DNA from: JBCCBV01 sp039033855
GTDB taxonomy: Bacteria; Planctomycetota; Phycisphaerae; Phycisphaerales; Phycisphaeraceae
Reading direction: 5' to 3'
Assembly (NCBI GenBank): GCA_039033855.1
Contig: JBCCBV010000002.1
Coordinates: 62,001 to 126,000, forward strand
DNA length: 64,000 nucleotides
Shown: positions 45,677 to 54,262 of the stretch, piece by piece
Position numbering within the stretch: the first letter of the stretch is position 1
How the letters are laid out: each line of letters opens with the position of its first letter
The notes under the pieces: model-generated
What the model was told of the DNA's origin: nothing
Databases searched by the model: none
What the model saw: only the letters and a program-made list of their open reading frames with translations
Program-made: the position numbers and the translations under genes

Positions 45677-46351
45677 ATGCGCCAACGACCCGCACTGCTT
45701 GTTTTCATCACCGCTATGTACGCCGGCCCGTCCAGCGTGCAGGCGGACCAAGGCCACGATCCGGCCCCCGCCGAACCCGAGCGGGCCTCCTCCGTGCTGC
45801 TAACCGACTTCACCGAGGATGAACTCAACGCCCGATGGCGCGCGGTCAACGACGATGTCATGGGCGGCCGCTCGATGGGCGGGATTGCGTTCGAACAGGA
45901 CGAAGCCAACGACGAAGCATGGATGCGCATGTCGGGCAGCATCAACACCAACGGGGGCGGATTCACTTCGGCCCGCATGAGCGTTGACCGGTCGGCAGTG
46001 CCTGACCCCGAAATTTTTGATGCGTACCAATCGGTTCGTTTGCGGATTCGTCTTGGCGAAGGCGCCGCGGGCCGCCCCCTGGCCCTCCGCTTAGAAGACG
46101 ACGTGCGACGCCGCCTTGGCATCAATTTCCGTGCGGTCTTGCCGATCGACCCGCAAGTCCCCGAGGGGCAGTGGCAGACCCTAACGGTGCGTCTTGCAGA
46201 CCTCGCGCCCACACATCACGGCAACCGCCTCGACCCCACGCGGTGGGCCCCGCTCGATGCGTCGCGTGTTGTTCGGTTAGGAATCATGCTCAACGACACG
46301 CACGACGGGCCTTATGTCTTCGATGTCGGAAGCGTCGAGTTGGTGCGGTAA
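45677..46351 (+). CDS. CIA30-domain exported protein
   Basis: The 224-residue protein has a short signal peptide (ALLVFITAMYAGPSSVQA) and the CIA30 (NDUFAF1-type) jelly-roll signature RWRAVNDDVMGGRSMGG. GGGFTSARM, VRLRIRLGEG and GIMLNDTHDGPYVFDVGSVEL follow. In mitochondria the domain assists complex I assembly. Bacterial secreted versions are carbohydrate-binding-like beta sandwiches of uncertain role. Given the setting, glycan binding is possible. Divergent from the EamA halves. Confidence 0.85.
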   Translation: MRQRPALLVFITAMYAGPSSVQADQGHDPAPAEPERASSVLLTDFTEDELNARWRAVNDDVMGGRSMGGIAFEQDEANDEAWMRMSGSINTNGGGFTSARMSVDRSAVPDPEIFDAYQSVRLRIRLGEGAAGRPLALRLEDDVRRRLGINFRAVLPIDPQVPEGQWQTLTVRLADLAPTHHGNRLDPTRWAPLDASRVVRLGIMLNDTHDGPYVFDVGSVELVR

Positions 46352-46505
46352 CCCATGCCATGCGGTAACCCAAGGGGTCTTGCGCCGCGTTCGCCTCGCG
46401 CATGACAGCGGGTAGTCGCCACCGGGGAGGACTGGCGGGTCGGTCTGTACACCGCGCACCTCGCGCCAAGCCGTAAGCCGCAAACCTCAAAGGACGGGAT
46501 CCGGC

Positions 46506-49277
46506 TCAACCCCTCCAACGGCGTGACGCCAAGGCGCTGGCGAGAGATAACAGCATCACCGACGCCGGTTCGGGCACGGTCGATGGGTTCGACGCGCCGT
46601 AGTTGTTGGCCAGGACGTCGAAGTCGAGCAGGTTCACCACGCCGTCGCCGTTGAAGTCGCCGCCCGCGACACCGGCCGTGGTCACGGCGCCGAAGTTGCC
46701 GGCCATGAGGTCGAAGTCCAGCAGGTCGACCACGGAGTCGCCGTTGGCGTCGCCTGGGATCCCCTCCAACAAGACCGGCACGATCACGGGGCCGCCAGCC
46801 TCCCCCTGCACCCAGTTGAGCGTGACCCAGTCCACGCGGATGTCGTCGAAGAAGGCCAGGTTGAGCTCGCCGTCGGCGAGCAGCTCGAACTCGCTGGGGT
46901 CGAAGTCATAGATCAGCGTCATGTCGCCGCCGGCCGCGTTGTACCCGTCCATGGTGTTGATCTTGCGGTTCGTACCCACCGCATCCAGCACCATGTTGTC
47001 GTTGCTGAATCCACTCTCGGTCTTGATCTTCGCTTCGATCCACACCGCGCTCAAAACGTCTGCGGGCAGCTCGTCGAACGTGAAGGTCATCGCCCGCACG
47101 TCGTTTCTGCCGGCCTCGTCCAGGCCCTTGAAATTCCAACTCCCGCTGATGGCTTGCAGGTCCGCCTCAAAGTCGGCATCGACGTACGGGTTGTCGTCCG
47201 AACTCCCCGAGTCGTACGTCGTGTTGGCGTCGCCCAGCGTGACCGACTCGGAGATGTCCAGCCAGTTCAACGTCACGTTATCGACGCGGATGTCGTCGAT
47301 GAACGCCAGGTTGAGGTCGCCGTCGGTCAGCAGCCCGAACTCGCTGGAGGCGAGGTGATAGGTCAGCGTCATGGTTCCGCCGCCGGCGTTGTAGCCGTCC
47401 ATCGAAGAGATGCCCTTGACGTTGCTGGTCGAATCGAGCCGCATGCTGTCGTTGCTGAACCCGCTTTCGGTGCGGATGTCGGCGACGATCCAGGCGCCGC
47501 CGATCTGGGCTTCGCGCATGGTGTCGAACGAAAGGGTCATGGCCCGCACGTCGTTCTTGCCGGCCTCGTCGAGACCCTTGAAGGTCCAGCTGCCGCTGAT
47601 GGCCTGGAGGTCGGCCTCGAACGCGGCGTCCACCGGCGGGTTGTCGTCGGGGCTTGAAGAGTCGTAGGTCGTGTTGGTGTCGCCCACGGTGGTCGCGTTC
47701 ACGCGACCGAGCGCCAGCGTGCCCTCGGACTCAAGGTTGCCGGTGTACCAAGTGAGCCCCGTCGCCGGGGTCGGCAGCGTGACGGTGTCGAACGAACCGG
47801 TGATGGTGTCGGCCTCGAGCACGGTGAACGACGCGGCGCGGTCCGGCGTTCCGCCGATGGTGTTCAGGCTCAGTTCGCCGTCGAGCTTGAGTTCGCCGGC
47901 CACAACAAGGCGGTCCATCGCGTTGAACTGGGTATCGAAGTCGATCTGAAGCTCGCCGGTGTTGGTGATGTCGAAGACAAACGGCCCTGTCCCGGACCCG
48001 TTGGGGTTCAGGGCCACGCGTTCGGTGCCCACGTAGCCTTCCCAGGCCGGGCTGTAGACGTCGCCGGCCAGCGATACGTCGTCCTCGAAACTTGTGTTGG
48101 TGGCGGGCGTCAGGGCGGGGTGCCAGCGCCCGTTGGTCACGTTGGTGACGGTAGCCTGGCCGTTGGCGCTCACGGCGTTGCCCGAGGCGGGGTCGACGTA
48201 CCCGTCCGAGATGGTGTGCCCCGAGTGATTCGTCCCCAGAACGGTCACGCTGCCGTTGTGGTGCCCCTGCACCTTGAAGTCGGTGATGTCGATGTTCTGG
48301 TGCTGGGCGTTGCTGTTCGACGAGATGGTGATTGCGTTGTTGAAGCCGCGGGCGTAAACATCGGAAACGTCGAAACCGGCGATTCCGGCGGCACCGGGCT
48401 CGAACGGCCGGAAGTGGATGCCGCCGTTGTTGGAGCTTTGCCCCGGGAGTGTCGACCGCGTTCTCTCTGAGACGAGATTGACGTTCTCGATGGTGGCGTC
48501 GCGGTACCGCACGTCGATCGCGTTGGCGGCGCCGGTGTCGAGGAACCCGATCTCGTTGATGCTGACGTCCCGGATGACCAGGTTGCGGTTGCCGTCGCCG
48601 CTGGCTTCTTTGGTGTCGATGCCGTCCGACCCGGTCCGCTCGATGTGGAGATTGGTCAGTGTGACGTTGTTCTTGGGGTGGCCGCCGCGGTCTTGAATGC
48701 CAACGCCGTACGAAGCGATGTTCCTCATCGTGAGGTGGTTGACGGTGAACTGGCCCGATTGCCAACCCTCCCCAATCCGAACCCCATGCCCCGCCGTCTT
48801 GTAGGTGACGGTCTCTCCCAGGATCCGCTGGTCCTGCATGTCCAAGGTCATGTTCTGGATCGTGACATCGACCGACGTGAACGGCGTGCTGTCGTCAAGA
48901 TTGAGAAGGTGCGCCAATTGCGATCCGCTGCCGCCGTTGTAGTTGGCCTCGAGGTACGTGACGTCGGGCACCAGGCTCACGCCCGACCGGCTCTCGCCGA
49001 TGAGGTGGATTTCGGTATTCGCGCCCTGATTGAGCTGGATGCCGGTTCGGAGCTCGTAGGTGCCGTTGGGGAAGTACACCGTCTTGTGGGTGGTGAGCAT
49101 GGCGGCGGCGATGGCCGCGTTGATGCGGTCGTTGTCGGTGCCGGTGGTGTAGTCGCCCACGCTGATGTATTGCGAGGGGATTGGGGCGTCGGCGAGGGCG
49201 TCGGTTGCGATCGCTCCCAAAGCAACCAAGGGTGCGAGCGCGAGATTCTGGACAAGAGCGCGAGCGGGGTAGTGCAT
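46506..49277 (-). CDS. Right-handed beta-helix protein (pectate-lyase-like) with duplicated module, dockerin-like repeats and PEP-CTERM
   Basis: ATG 49277 is preceded by GAAGG and starts a signal peptide (LALAPLVALGAIATDALA); the protein is 923 residues. Residues 35-390 form a pectate-lyase-3-type beta helix: INAAIAAAMLTTHKTVYFPNG, then repeated rungs such as VTIQNMTLDMQD, FTVNHLTMRNIASYGVG and VTLTNLHIERTGSDGID. A beta linker leads to two homologous modules of about 150 residues (530-675 and 681-825), each with TTYDS, DDNP, FEADLQAISGSW, FKGLDEAG and DDIRVD. Two dockerin-like repeats (GDANGDSVVDLLDFD, GDFNGDGVVNLLDFD) and VPEPASVMLLSLASALASRRW follow. Lyase or hydrolase activity on an acidic polysaccharide is possible; catalytic residues cannot be assigned. 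Confidence 0.82.
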   Translation of the reverse strand: MHYPARALVQNLALAPLVALGAIATDALADAPIPSQYISVGDYTTGTDNDRINAAIAAAMLTTHKTVYFPNGTYELRTGIQLNQGANTEIHLIGESRSGVSLVPDVTYLEANYNGGSGSQLAHLLNLDDSTPFTSVDVTIQNMTLDMQDQRILGETVTYKTAGHGVRIGEGWQSGQFTVNHLTMRNIASYGVGIQDRGGHPKNNVTLTNLHIERTGSDGIDTKEASGDGNRNLVIRDVSINEIGFLDTGAANAIDVRYRDATIENVNLVSERTRSTLPGQSSNNGGIHFRPFEPGAAGIAGFDVSDVYARGFNNAITISSNSNAQHQNIDITDFKVQGHHNGSVTVLGTNHSGHTISDGYVDPASGNAVSANGQATVTNVTNGRWHPALTPATNTSFEDDVSLAGDVYSPAWEGYVGTERVALNPNGSGTGPFVFDITNTGELQIDFDTQFNAMDRLVVAGELKLDGELSLNTIGGTPDRAASFTVLEADTITGSFDTVTLPTPATGLTWYTGNLESEGTLALGRVNATTVGDTNTTYDSSSPDDNPPVDAAFEADLQAISGSWTFKGLDEAGKNDVRAMTLSFDTMREAQIGGAWIVADIRTESGFSNDSMRLDSTSNVKGISSMDGYNAGGGTMTLTYHLASSEFGLLTDGDLNLAFIDDIRVDNVTLNWLDISESVTLGDANTTYDSGSSDDNPYVDADFEADLQAISGSWNFKGLDEAGRNDVRAMTFTFDELPADVLSAVWIEAKIKTESGFSNDNMVLDAVGTNRKINTMDGYNAAGGDMTLIYDFDPSEFELLADGELNLAFFDDIRVDWVTLNWVQGEAGGPVIVPVLLEGIPGDANGDSVVDLLDFDLMAGNFGAVTTAGVAGGDFNGDGVVNLLDFDVLANNYGASNPSTVPEPASVMLLSLASALASRRWRG

Positions 49278-50117
49278 TTCTGCGACCTTCCTAGATGCTG
49301 ATATCACGAGCGTGGCAAGATGAAACGATGAGATTGCCCAGAGGCTGCGAAGCGCCAACGAACCGGCAATGTGGCGAGAATGAAGCACTCGAAATGTACC
49401 GAGGGCGCCACGAAAAATGAGCGGTCCTTTTCTGCTTTGCTGGTCGAGAAACAGCGCACGTACATGCTCGGCCTACCGCCCAGCTACCCAACTTCTCCAG
49501 AATTTTGTTCTGTGATAAAAGAAAGCAACATCACGTCTCGATCGCCAACGCGTCTCGCTTGTGCGTTTGCGCGCGGTCAAGTTGGCGACAATGGCATACA
49601 ACTCTGGCGGCTGGCGTACGGCGACACGCAACGGTTTCATCGACATCTCCTGCCGACACATGCGAAGCACCCGACGCGCACGCCATGCGCATCGGCCGCC
49701 AGGTCTGCATGGAAGCGAGCTCGCAACGCGGCCTCGCTTCAGAGGACAGCCCCGCAACCTGCTCGTATAACGCCACCGATGGCGTATGGGGCCCACACGC
49801 GCGCATTAAGCCAGAGCGCGCGAGTGAAGAAACGCCAGCTCGACTGGGGCAATGCGCAGGATGTCGACAACCCGTTGCCCGCCGTTCGCCCCCGTTCAGG
49901 TCGGTTGTCGCCGGGGCTCTTGCATCGACGTCTGGCTTAGCGCGGTCCGCATGACCGTCACGCCTCGGGTCGGCACATCGGGTTTACGGCTTCGTAGCCA
50001 TGGCGCACAATTGCCCGCGTCATACGCATCGCCGCTGAACATTGGGATGTGCGAGCGTCCCGTGCAGCGCGCGTTCGACCGGTTGCCGCTTCCATACGCA
50101 TTTGCAAAAGGAATGAC
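49278..50117. other. 840 bp without a supported gene
   Basis: No reading frame here has a recognisable protein pattern, and open frames exist on several strands at once, as expected by chance. Base use is less GC-biased than in the flanking genes. It should hold the promoters of the divergent beta-helix and sulfatase genes. It may also hold degraded sequence. Confidence 0.5.
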
Positions 50118-51845
50118 ATGAGAACCCCGCAGACCCGGCCAACCTACGGCGTCCACGCCCCGCGGCATCTGCTGTCGCTCTTGCTGGCGATCACTTGCGC
50201 GAGCGTCGCTTGCGCGGCCGACAAGCCCAACGTGATACTGATCCTCACCGATGACCAGGGCTACAGCGACGTCGGCTACAACGGCAACCCCTTGCTCAAG
50301 ACACCCGTGCTCGACGAATTGGCGTCACGCTCTACGGTGTTCGATCGTTTCTACGCGTCTCCGGTCTGTTCGCCCACGCGGGCCGGGTTGCTCACCGGGC
50401 GGTACGCGTATCGCACGGGTGTAACCAACACGCAGGCCGGTATTTCGATCTTGCGGCCGAGCGAAACCACAATCGCCGAGGCGCTCAAAGCGCACGGCTA
50501 TCGCACCGGGATCTTTGGGAAGTGGCACCTTGGGGACAACGCGCCGGCCCGGCCGTTGGACCAGGGCTTCGACCGGTCGCTGACCCACGTGGGCGGGATG
50601 ATCGGCATGCCTTACAACCCGCAAGACGGCAACAGTTACTTCAACGCCATTTTGCTCGACAACGGCGTCGACCGCAGGTTCAAGGGGTACTGCGTGGACG
50701 TGTTCGCCGACGCCGCAATCGACTTTGTGCAGGCGCCCGGCGACAAGCCGTTCTTCGTGATGTTCGCCCCGAACACGCCGCACCACCCACTCACGGTGGC
50801 CGACCGCTACGCCGACCCGTACCGGGCAGCGGGGCTCAGCGAAGAAACCGCGCGGTACTACGGCATGATCACGAACCTCGACGCGAACGTGGGCAGGATT
50901 ATGGCGGCCGTGGAAGAGGCCGGACAGGCGGAGAACACAATCGTGCTCTTCGTCGGCGACAACGGCACATCCAGCTTGCACCAGCAGGAAGACCTTTGGG
51001 AAGCGGGCCTGCGGTCGCGCAAATCGTATGTGTACGAGAACGGCATCCGTGTCCCGATGTTTCTCCACGTGCCGACAGGGGTTGACGGGGTCAGCCGTGT
51101 CGAGGCGCCGGGCATGGTGGAGGACATCATGCCCACGCTCTTGGAACTTTGCGGGGTTCAAACGCCCGACGGATTGGACGGCCGCTCGCTGGTGCCCCTC
51201 ATGACCGACGCTGATGCCCAGCCAATCGACCGGGCGATGTTCTTCCAGTTCCACCGCGGCGTGGCGCCAGAACGTTACCGGCACTTCGCCGTGATGAACG
51301 ACCCCTACAAGCTGGTGCAGCCGGTGGGACGCAAGGACGCGTTCGAGCCGTCCGAAGCACGCTATGAGCTCTACCACCTGGCGGACGACCCCTTTGAGAA
51401 GCACGACCTCGCAGAGCAGCACCCAAAGATCGTGCAACGCATGATCTCGGAATACGACGTGTGGTTCGACTCGGTGACCGCCGATGGTTTTGAGCTGGTG
51501 CGCACGTGGATCGGTCACGAGCGCAACACGCCGGTCACGCTGACGCGTCAAGACTGGGAGGGCGCCGGGCTGTTCGACGGCGACCTCGGGGCTTACCAAC
51601 TCGACGTGCGGGCATCGGGGACGTACCGCATTACTTGCCGATGGGGACACCTCTTAGACCGAACACACCCCGTGACCCTGCGTCTCAACGACCGGGTGCT
51701 CGAGCGCGAGATCCTGTACGCGGAGTCGGAGTGCCGGTTCGATGCGGTCGAGCTTGAAGAGGGCCCCCTCCGCCTCGAGGCCTGGGTCGAGATCGACGGG
51801 GCCAACGCCGGCTTCCGGTACATCGAGGTAGAGCGGATCGACTGA
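50118..51845 (+). CDS. Exported arylsulfatase (S1 family)
   Basis: ATG 50118 follows AAAGGA and starts a signal peptide (LLSLLLAITCASVACA). The protein is 575 residues. It begins NVILILTDDQGYSDVGYNG, with formylglycine motif C84-S-P-T-R88, FGKWHLGD, FFVMFAPNTPHHP and FVGDNGTSS. The last 120 residues form an extra beta-sandwich (TLTRQDWEGAGLFDGDLGAY), perhaps glycan-binding. It is the fourth sulfatase in the window and should depend on the FGE at 23394. Confidence 0.92.
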   Translation: MRTPQTRPTYGVHAPRHLLSLLLAITCASVACAADKPNVILILTDDQGYSDVGYNGNPLLKTPVLDELASRSTVFDRFYASPVCSPTRAGLLTGRYAYRTGVTNTQAGISILRPSETTIAEALKAHGYRTGIFGKWHLGDNAPARPLDQGFDRSLTHVGGMIGMPYNPQDGNSYFNAILLDNGVDRRFKGYCVDVFADAAIDFVQAPGDKPFFVMFAPNTPHHPLTVADRYADPYRAAGLSEETARYYGMITNLDANVGRIMAAVEEAGQAENTIVLFVGDNGTSSLHQQEDLWEAGLRSRKSYVYENGIRVPMFLHVPTGVDGVSRVEAPGMVEDIMPTLLELCGVQTPDGLDGRSLVPLMTDADAQPIDRAMFFQFHRGVAPERYRHFAVMNDPYKLVQPVGRKDAFEPSEARYELYHLADDPFEKHDLAEQHPKIVQRMISEYDVWFDSVTADGFELVRTWIGHERNTPVTLTRQDWEGAGLFDGDLGAYQLDVRASGTYRITCRWGHLLDRTHPVTLRLNDRVLEREILYAESECRFDAVELEEGPLRLEAWVEIDGANAGFRYIEVERID

Positions 51846-51912
51846 CCGGGCATGCAAAGCCTGAGCTTTCCAACGGCTCGCGAGGCATTGCACTTTGTGT
51901 GACGCAACTGAA

Positions 51913-53391
51913 ATGGCAAAGGAGCTACGCCGACCCGGCAATGGTTGCGCGGTTACGGAGTACTGCTGCCTGGCGCTCCCGGAGGCTACGGAGCCCCGAG
52001 TTTGCACATCGAAGTTGAGCGTGTACCCCATCCGCGCGCGGCGTGTAGCTGGCGCAATACGCATCGCTGCACAAGAACGACCCACGCCCCTGCTCGCCCG
52101 CTTCGAATACGACGCCTACGGCCGCCAGCACGCCTACGGCCTGCCCGCGCCAGGCGGCGACTTCAACGGTGACGGCAGCACCGACCTGCTCGACTTCGAT
52201 GTCCTTGCCGCCAACTTCAACCAAAGCGGCGGTTTCCACGAGGGGGATGGGAACTATGATGGGACTGTGACACTGCTGGACTTCGACGCCATGGCGCAGA
52301 ACTTCGGCCGTGCGGGCTCCGACCCCGCGGTGCTGACGCCCACCGGCATGCCGATGCGCGCCGCCAACGGCGACCTCGCGCCCTTGGCCTCGGCCAACGC
52401 CACGGCGATCCTCGGCGGCGTGGGCTTCCAAGGCCTGTTCCACGACGAGGAGCTCGGCGGCGCCTACGCCGGCGGCGGCCTGATCCACAACCGCGCCCGC
52501 ATGCTCCACACCGGCCTCGGCCGATTCGCCCAGCGCGACCCCATCGGGTACCCCGACGGCATGAGCGGGTATAGCGCGTATCACGTGATGCAAATGGCAC
52601 TTGACCCCAGTGGCCTTACGAAACTGTCGGAGTGCCAACGCTTCCTCAACTACTTACGTAGTGATTTTTGGTATAATTTCGAGGAGCAGCTTGTAGATCA
52701 GTACATGCCCATAAACAATGAGATTCACGGAATATTTAAGCCAGATAGCAATAGAGACAGCATGCTAGGCCAACTCTCGCCGCAACAACGAGATGACTTA
52801 TTGGGCCTACATCCCGGCGTCGCCGCTAACGGACAGCAAACCTTTACCCACCTCGCGATATTCATGTTTCTAGCAACAGACTTGCGCCAAGGGCTTGCCG
52901 CCTTCAAACGCATCAGCCAGATGGAGCAGGATATTGCAGAGTACCGACAAGCCAAGGCTGGCAATTCGCCTAAGCTTTCCGAAAAATGTGCAGAGATGCG
53001 CGCAAACGTGATTGCTATCGATTTTATGGAAGAAGTCGCCGCGGTGCGGAGGCAATACATGCAAGACGTAAACGCCAATTTGATCCCCAAAGGACAGTAC
53101 TACCCCCACCCGCAAGGGATACCTACAACCCCCGAGCAACGCCAACGCAACAAGGAAATTCGCGCGTACTACAATCCCATCAGAGACCGTATGATTGCCG
53201 AACTCGAAGGGAAGATATGCGACACAGATGCTAACGCATCATGCGTGAAGTGCGACGACACAGAAAAGGCGCTGCAGCACCACATTGATCGTCTCAGAGC
53301 TACAATGATTCCGGGCCAAGAGGGGGCATTTGAACTGGGCGAGCGAGCGGCGAAAGTCGGCAAACGGCTAGGCCAACGGCTAATCGATTAG
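51913..53391 (+). CDS. Rhs-core tip with inserted dockerin-like repeats and AT-rich C-terminal domain
   Basis: Similarity to Rhs/YD proteins starts only at about 52096 (FEYDAYGRQHAYG). The codons before it read through other sequence in an unnatural frame, so the ATG at 51913 is only formal and the gene has lost its N-terminal shell. Two dockerin-like repeats interrupt the Rhs core (52156-52308; GDFNGDGSTDLLDFD and a degenerate second copy). The core end is typical: GLIHNRARMLHTGLGRFAQR, then DPIGYPDGMSGYS and LDPSGL. From 52621 the composition drops (52681-52740 has 24 G/C in 60). The 255-residue C-terminal domain is helical with Cys pairs (CDTDANASCVKC) and no family I recognise. This is the organisation of an orphan polymorphic-toxin tip. 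Confidence 0.7.
   Translation: MAKELRRPGNGCAVTEYCCLALPEATEPRVCTSKLSVYPIRARRVAGAIRIAAQERPTPLLARFEYDAYGRQHAYGLPAPGGDFNGDGSTDLLDFDVLAANFNQSGGFHEGDGNYDGTVTLLDFDAMAQNFGRAGSDPAVLTPTGMPMRAANGDLAPLASANATAILGGVGFQGLFHDEELGGAYAGGGLIHNRARMLHTGLGRFAQRDPIGYPDGMSGYSAYHVMQMALDPSGLTKLSECQRFLNYLRSDFWYNFEEQLVDQYMPINNEIHGIFKPDSNRDSMLGQLSPQQRDDLLGLHPGVAANGQQTFTHLAIFMFLATDLRQGLAAFKRISQMEQDIAEYRQAKAGNSPKLSEKCAEMRANVIAIDFMEEVAAVRRQYMQDVNANLIPKGQYYPHPQGIPTTPEQRQRNKEIRAYYNPIRDRMIAELEGKICDTDANASCVKCDDTEKALQHHIDRLRATMIPGQEGAFELGERAAKVGKRLGQRLID
52046..52083 (-). repeat. 38-bp shard of the FGE active-site coding sequence
   Basis: The segment differs at two positions from 23485-23522, and its minus strand encodes GSFLCSDAYCAS, the copper-site motif of FGE. 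It is fused directly upstream of the Rhs tip. Weaker similarity continues to about 52020 (GCGGATGGGGTACACGC against the ARMGC-coding part). Confidence 0.7.
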
Positions 53392-53511
53392 CGAATACCG
53401 TGCAGCGTGCTATCGCTGGGCGCGACTCAAGCGAAGATCGCTAGGCTCGTGTGCCCAAGCCCAACCCGAAACAAAATACGCAGATATGCCACCCATGGAG
53501 ATCCGACGCAA

Positions 53512-53976
53512 ATGTCCGCAATTGCCCGAACGCAATCTGAAAGCAAGAGGTTGAGAGCCAAGCAAATCGCGATTGCTGGCGTTGCTGTCACACTAACTTT
53601 TGCGGCGCTTCTGCTTTTGTCGCGAGTCTTTCTTGCAAATGGGAGTGGCGAGTTTGTGATATCCCCGAATGACAAAGTGGAATTCGATGTGGAAAGCACC
53701 CTGGTGGGCGAGCGCGTCATCGCGAGAGTTACTAGTCCTTCGGGCGAACTCTACGTCTTCCTGCACGACAATCGGCAGCCCGGAAAGTTCGACCTGTATA
53801 TCAACAACCGAGAACTACTTATTGTCGATGACTACAAGGATCCTTTTGAACACACAAAGACACTCATCTTTCTGGACGGCAACCTGTGGACTCAGGAACC
53901 CAAGCGGGTAGACGTATGGATGAAGGCGAACATGCACTCCGCAAAGTATGTGGGGCGGTATCTCTACAATCCATAA
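53512..53976 (+). CDS. Small membrane-anchored protein after the Rhs tip; candidate immunity protein
   Basis: ATG 53512 gives 154 residues: a basic cytosolic start (SESKRLRAKQ), one membrane helix (IAIAGVAVTLTFAALLLLS) and a soluble beta-rich domain outside (GEFVISPNDKVEFDVES, ELYVFLHDNRQPGKFDLYI, KTLIFLDGNLWTQEP). An in-frame extension upstream to 53407 is less likely. It lies 120 bp after the Rhs stop in the same direction and has the same lowered GC. Position, size and composition fit an immunity partner, but no family is recognised and an unrelated cargo gene is possible. Confidence 0.5.
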   Translation: MSAIARTQSESKRLRAKQIAIAGVAVTLTFAALLLLSRVFLANGSGEFVISPNDKVEFDVESTLVGERVIARVTSPSGELYVFLHDNRQPGKFDLYINNRELLIVDDYKDPFEHTKTLIFLDGNLWTQEPKRVDVWMKANMHSAKYVGRYLYNP

Positions 53977-53997
53977 CGAGAGCCGCGGGAAATCATT

Positions 53998-54256
53998 TTC
54001 GGGTTGGGCCGGGGGCGTCGTGGCCGTAGGGTGAACCCACGCCCACTGCAGGAGGCCACGGATGCCCCGCACCTACCCCCAAGCGCTGCGCGACCGCGTT
54101 CTGGCCGCCTACGACCACGACATGAAGACACCGCACATCGCCGACGCGTTCCTGGTCAGCAAGGCCTGGGCCCGACGCGTCGAGCAGGACTTCGAGAGAC
54201 CGGCCGAATCCACCGCCAAGTTGCGACCCATTCATCTCTCCGCACGTTTAGATTGA
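53998..54256 (+). mobile_element. 5' remnant of an IS630-like element
   Basis: ATG 54062 starts a transposase helix-turn-helix, LRDRVLAAYDHDMKTPHIAD, then FLVSKAWARR, typical of IS630-family N-termini. The frame then loses similarity and stops at 54256. The 64 bp upstream (TTCGGGTTG to CAGGAGGCCACGGATG) match the leader of the second remnant at 62821-62757. The start TTCGGGTTG at 53998 may be near the terminal inverted repeat. The DDE catalytic part is absent. Confidence 0.75.
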
Positions 54257-54262
54257 CAATCC

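Noticed and set aside
44985..45695. 236-codon minus-strand frame over the EamA region
   Set aside because: Out of frame with both EamA halves and runs into the CIA30 gene; the membrane helices lie in the other two frames.
49371..49940. 189-codon plus-strand frame between the beta-helix and sulfatase genes
   Set aside because: Composition is Arg/Ala/Pro scrambled, with competing frames on both strands and no ribosome-binding site or domain.
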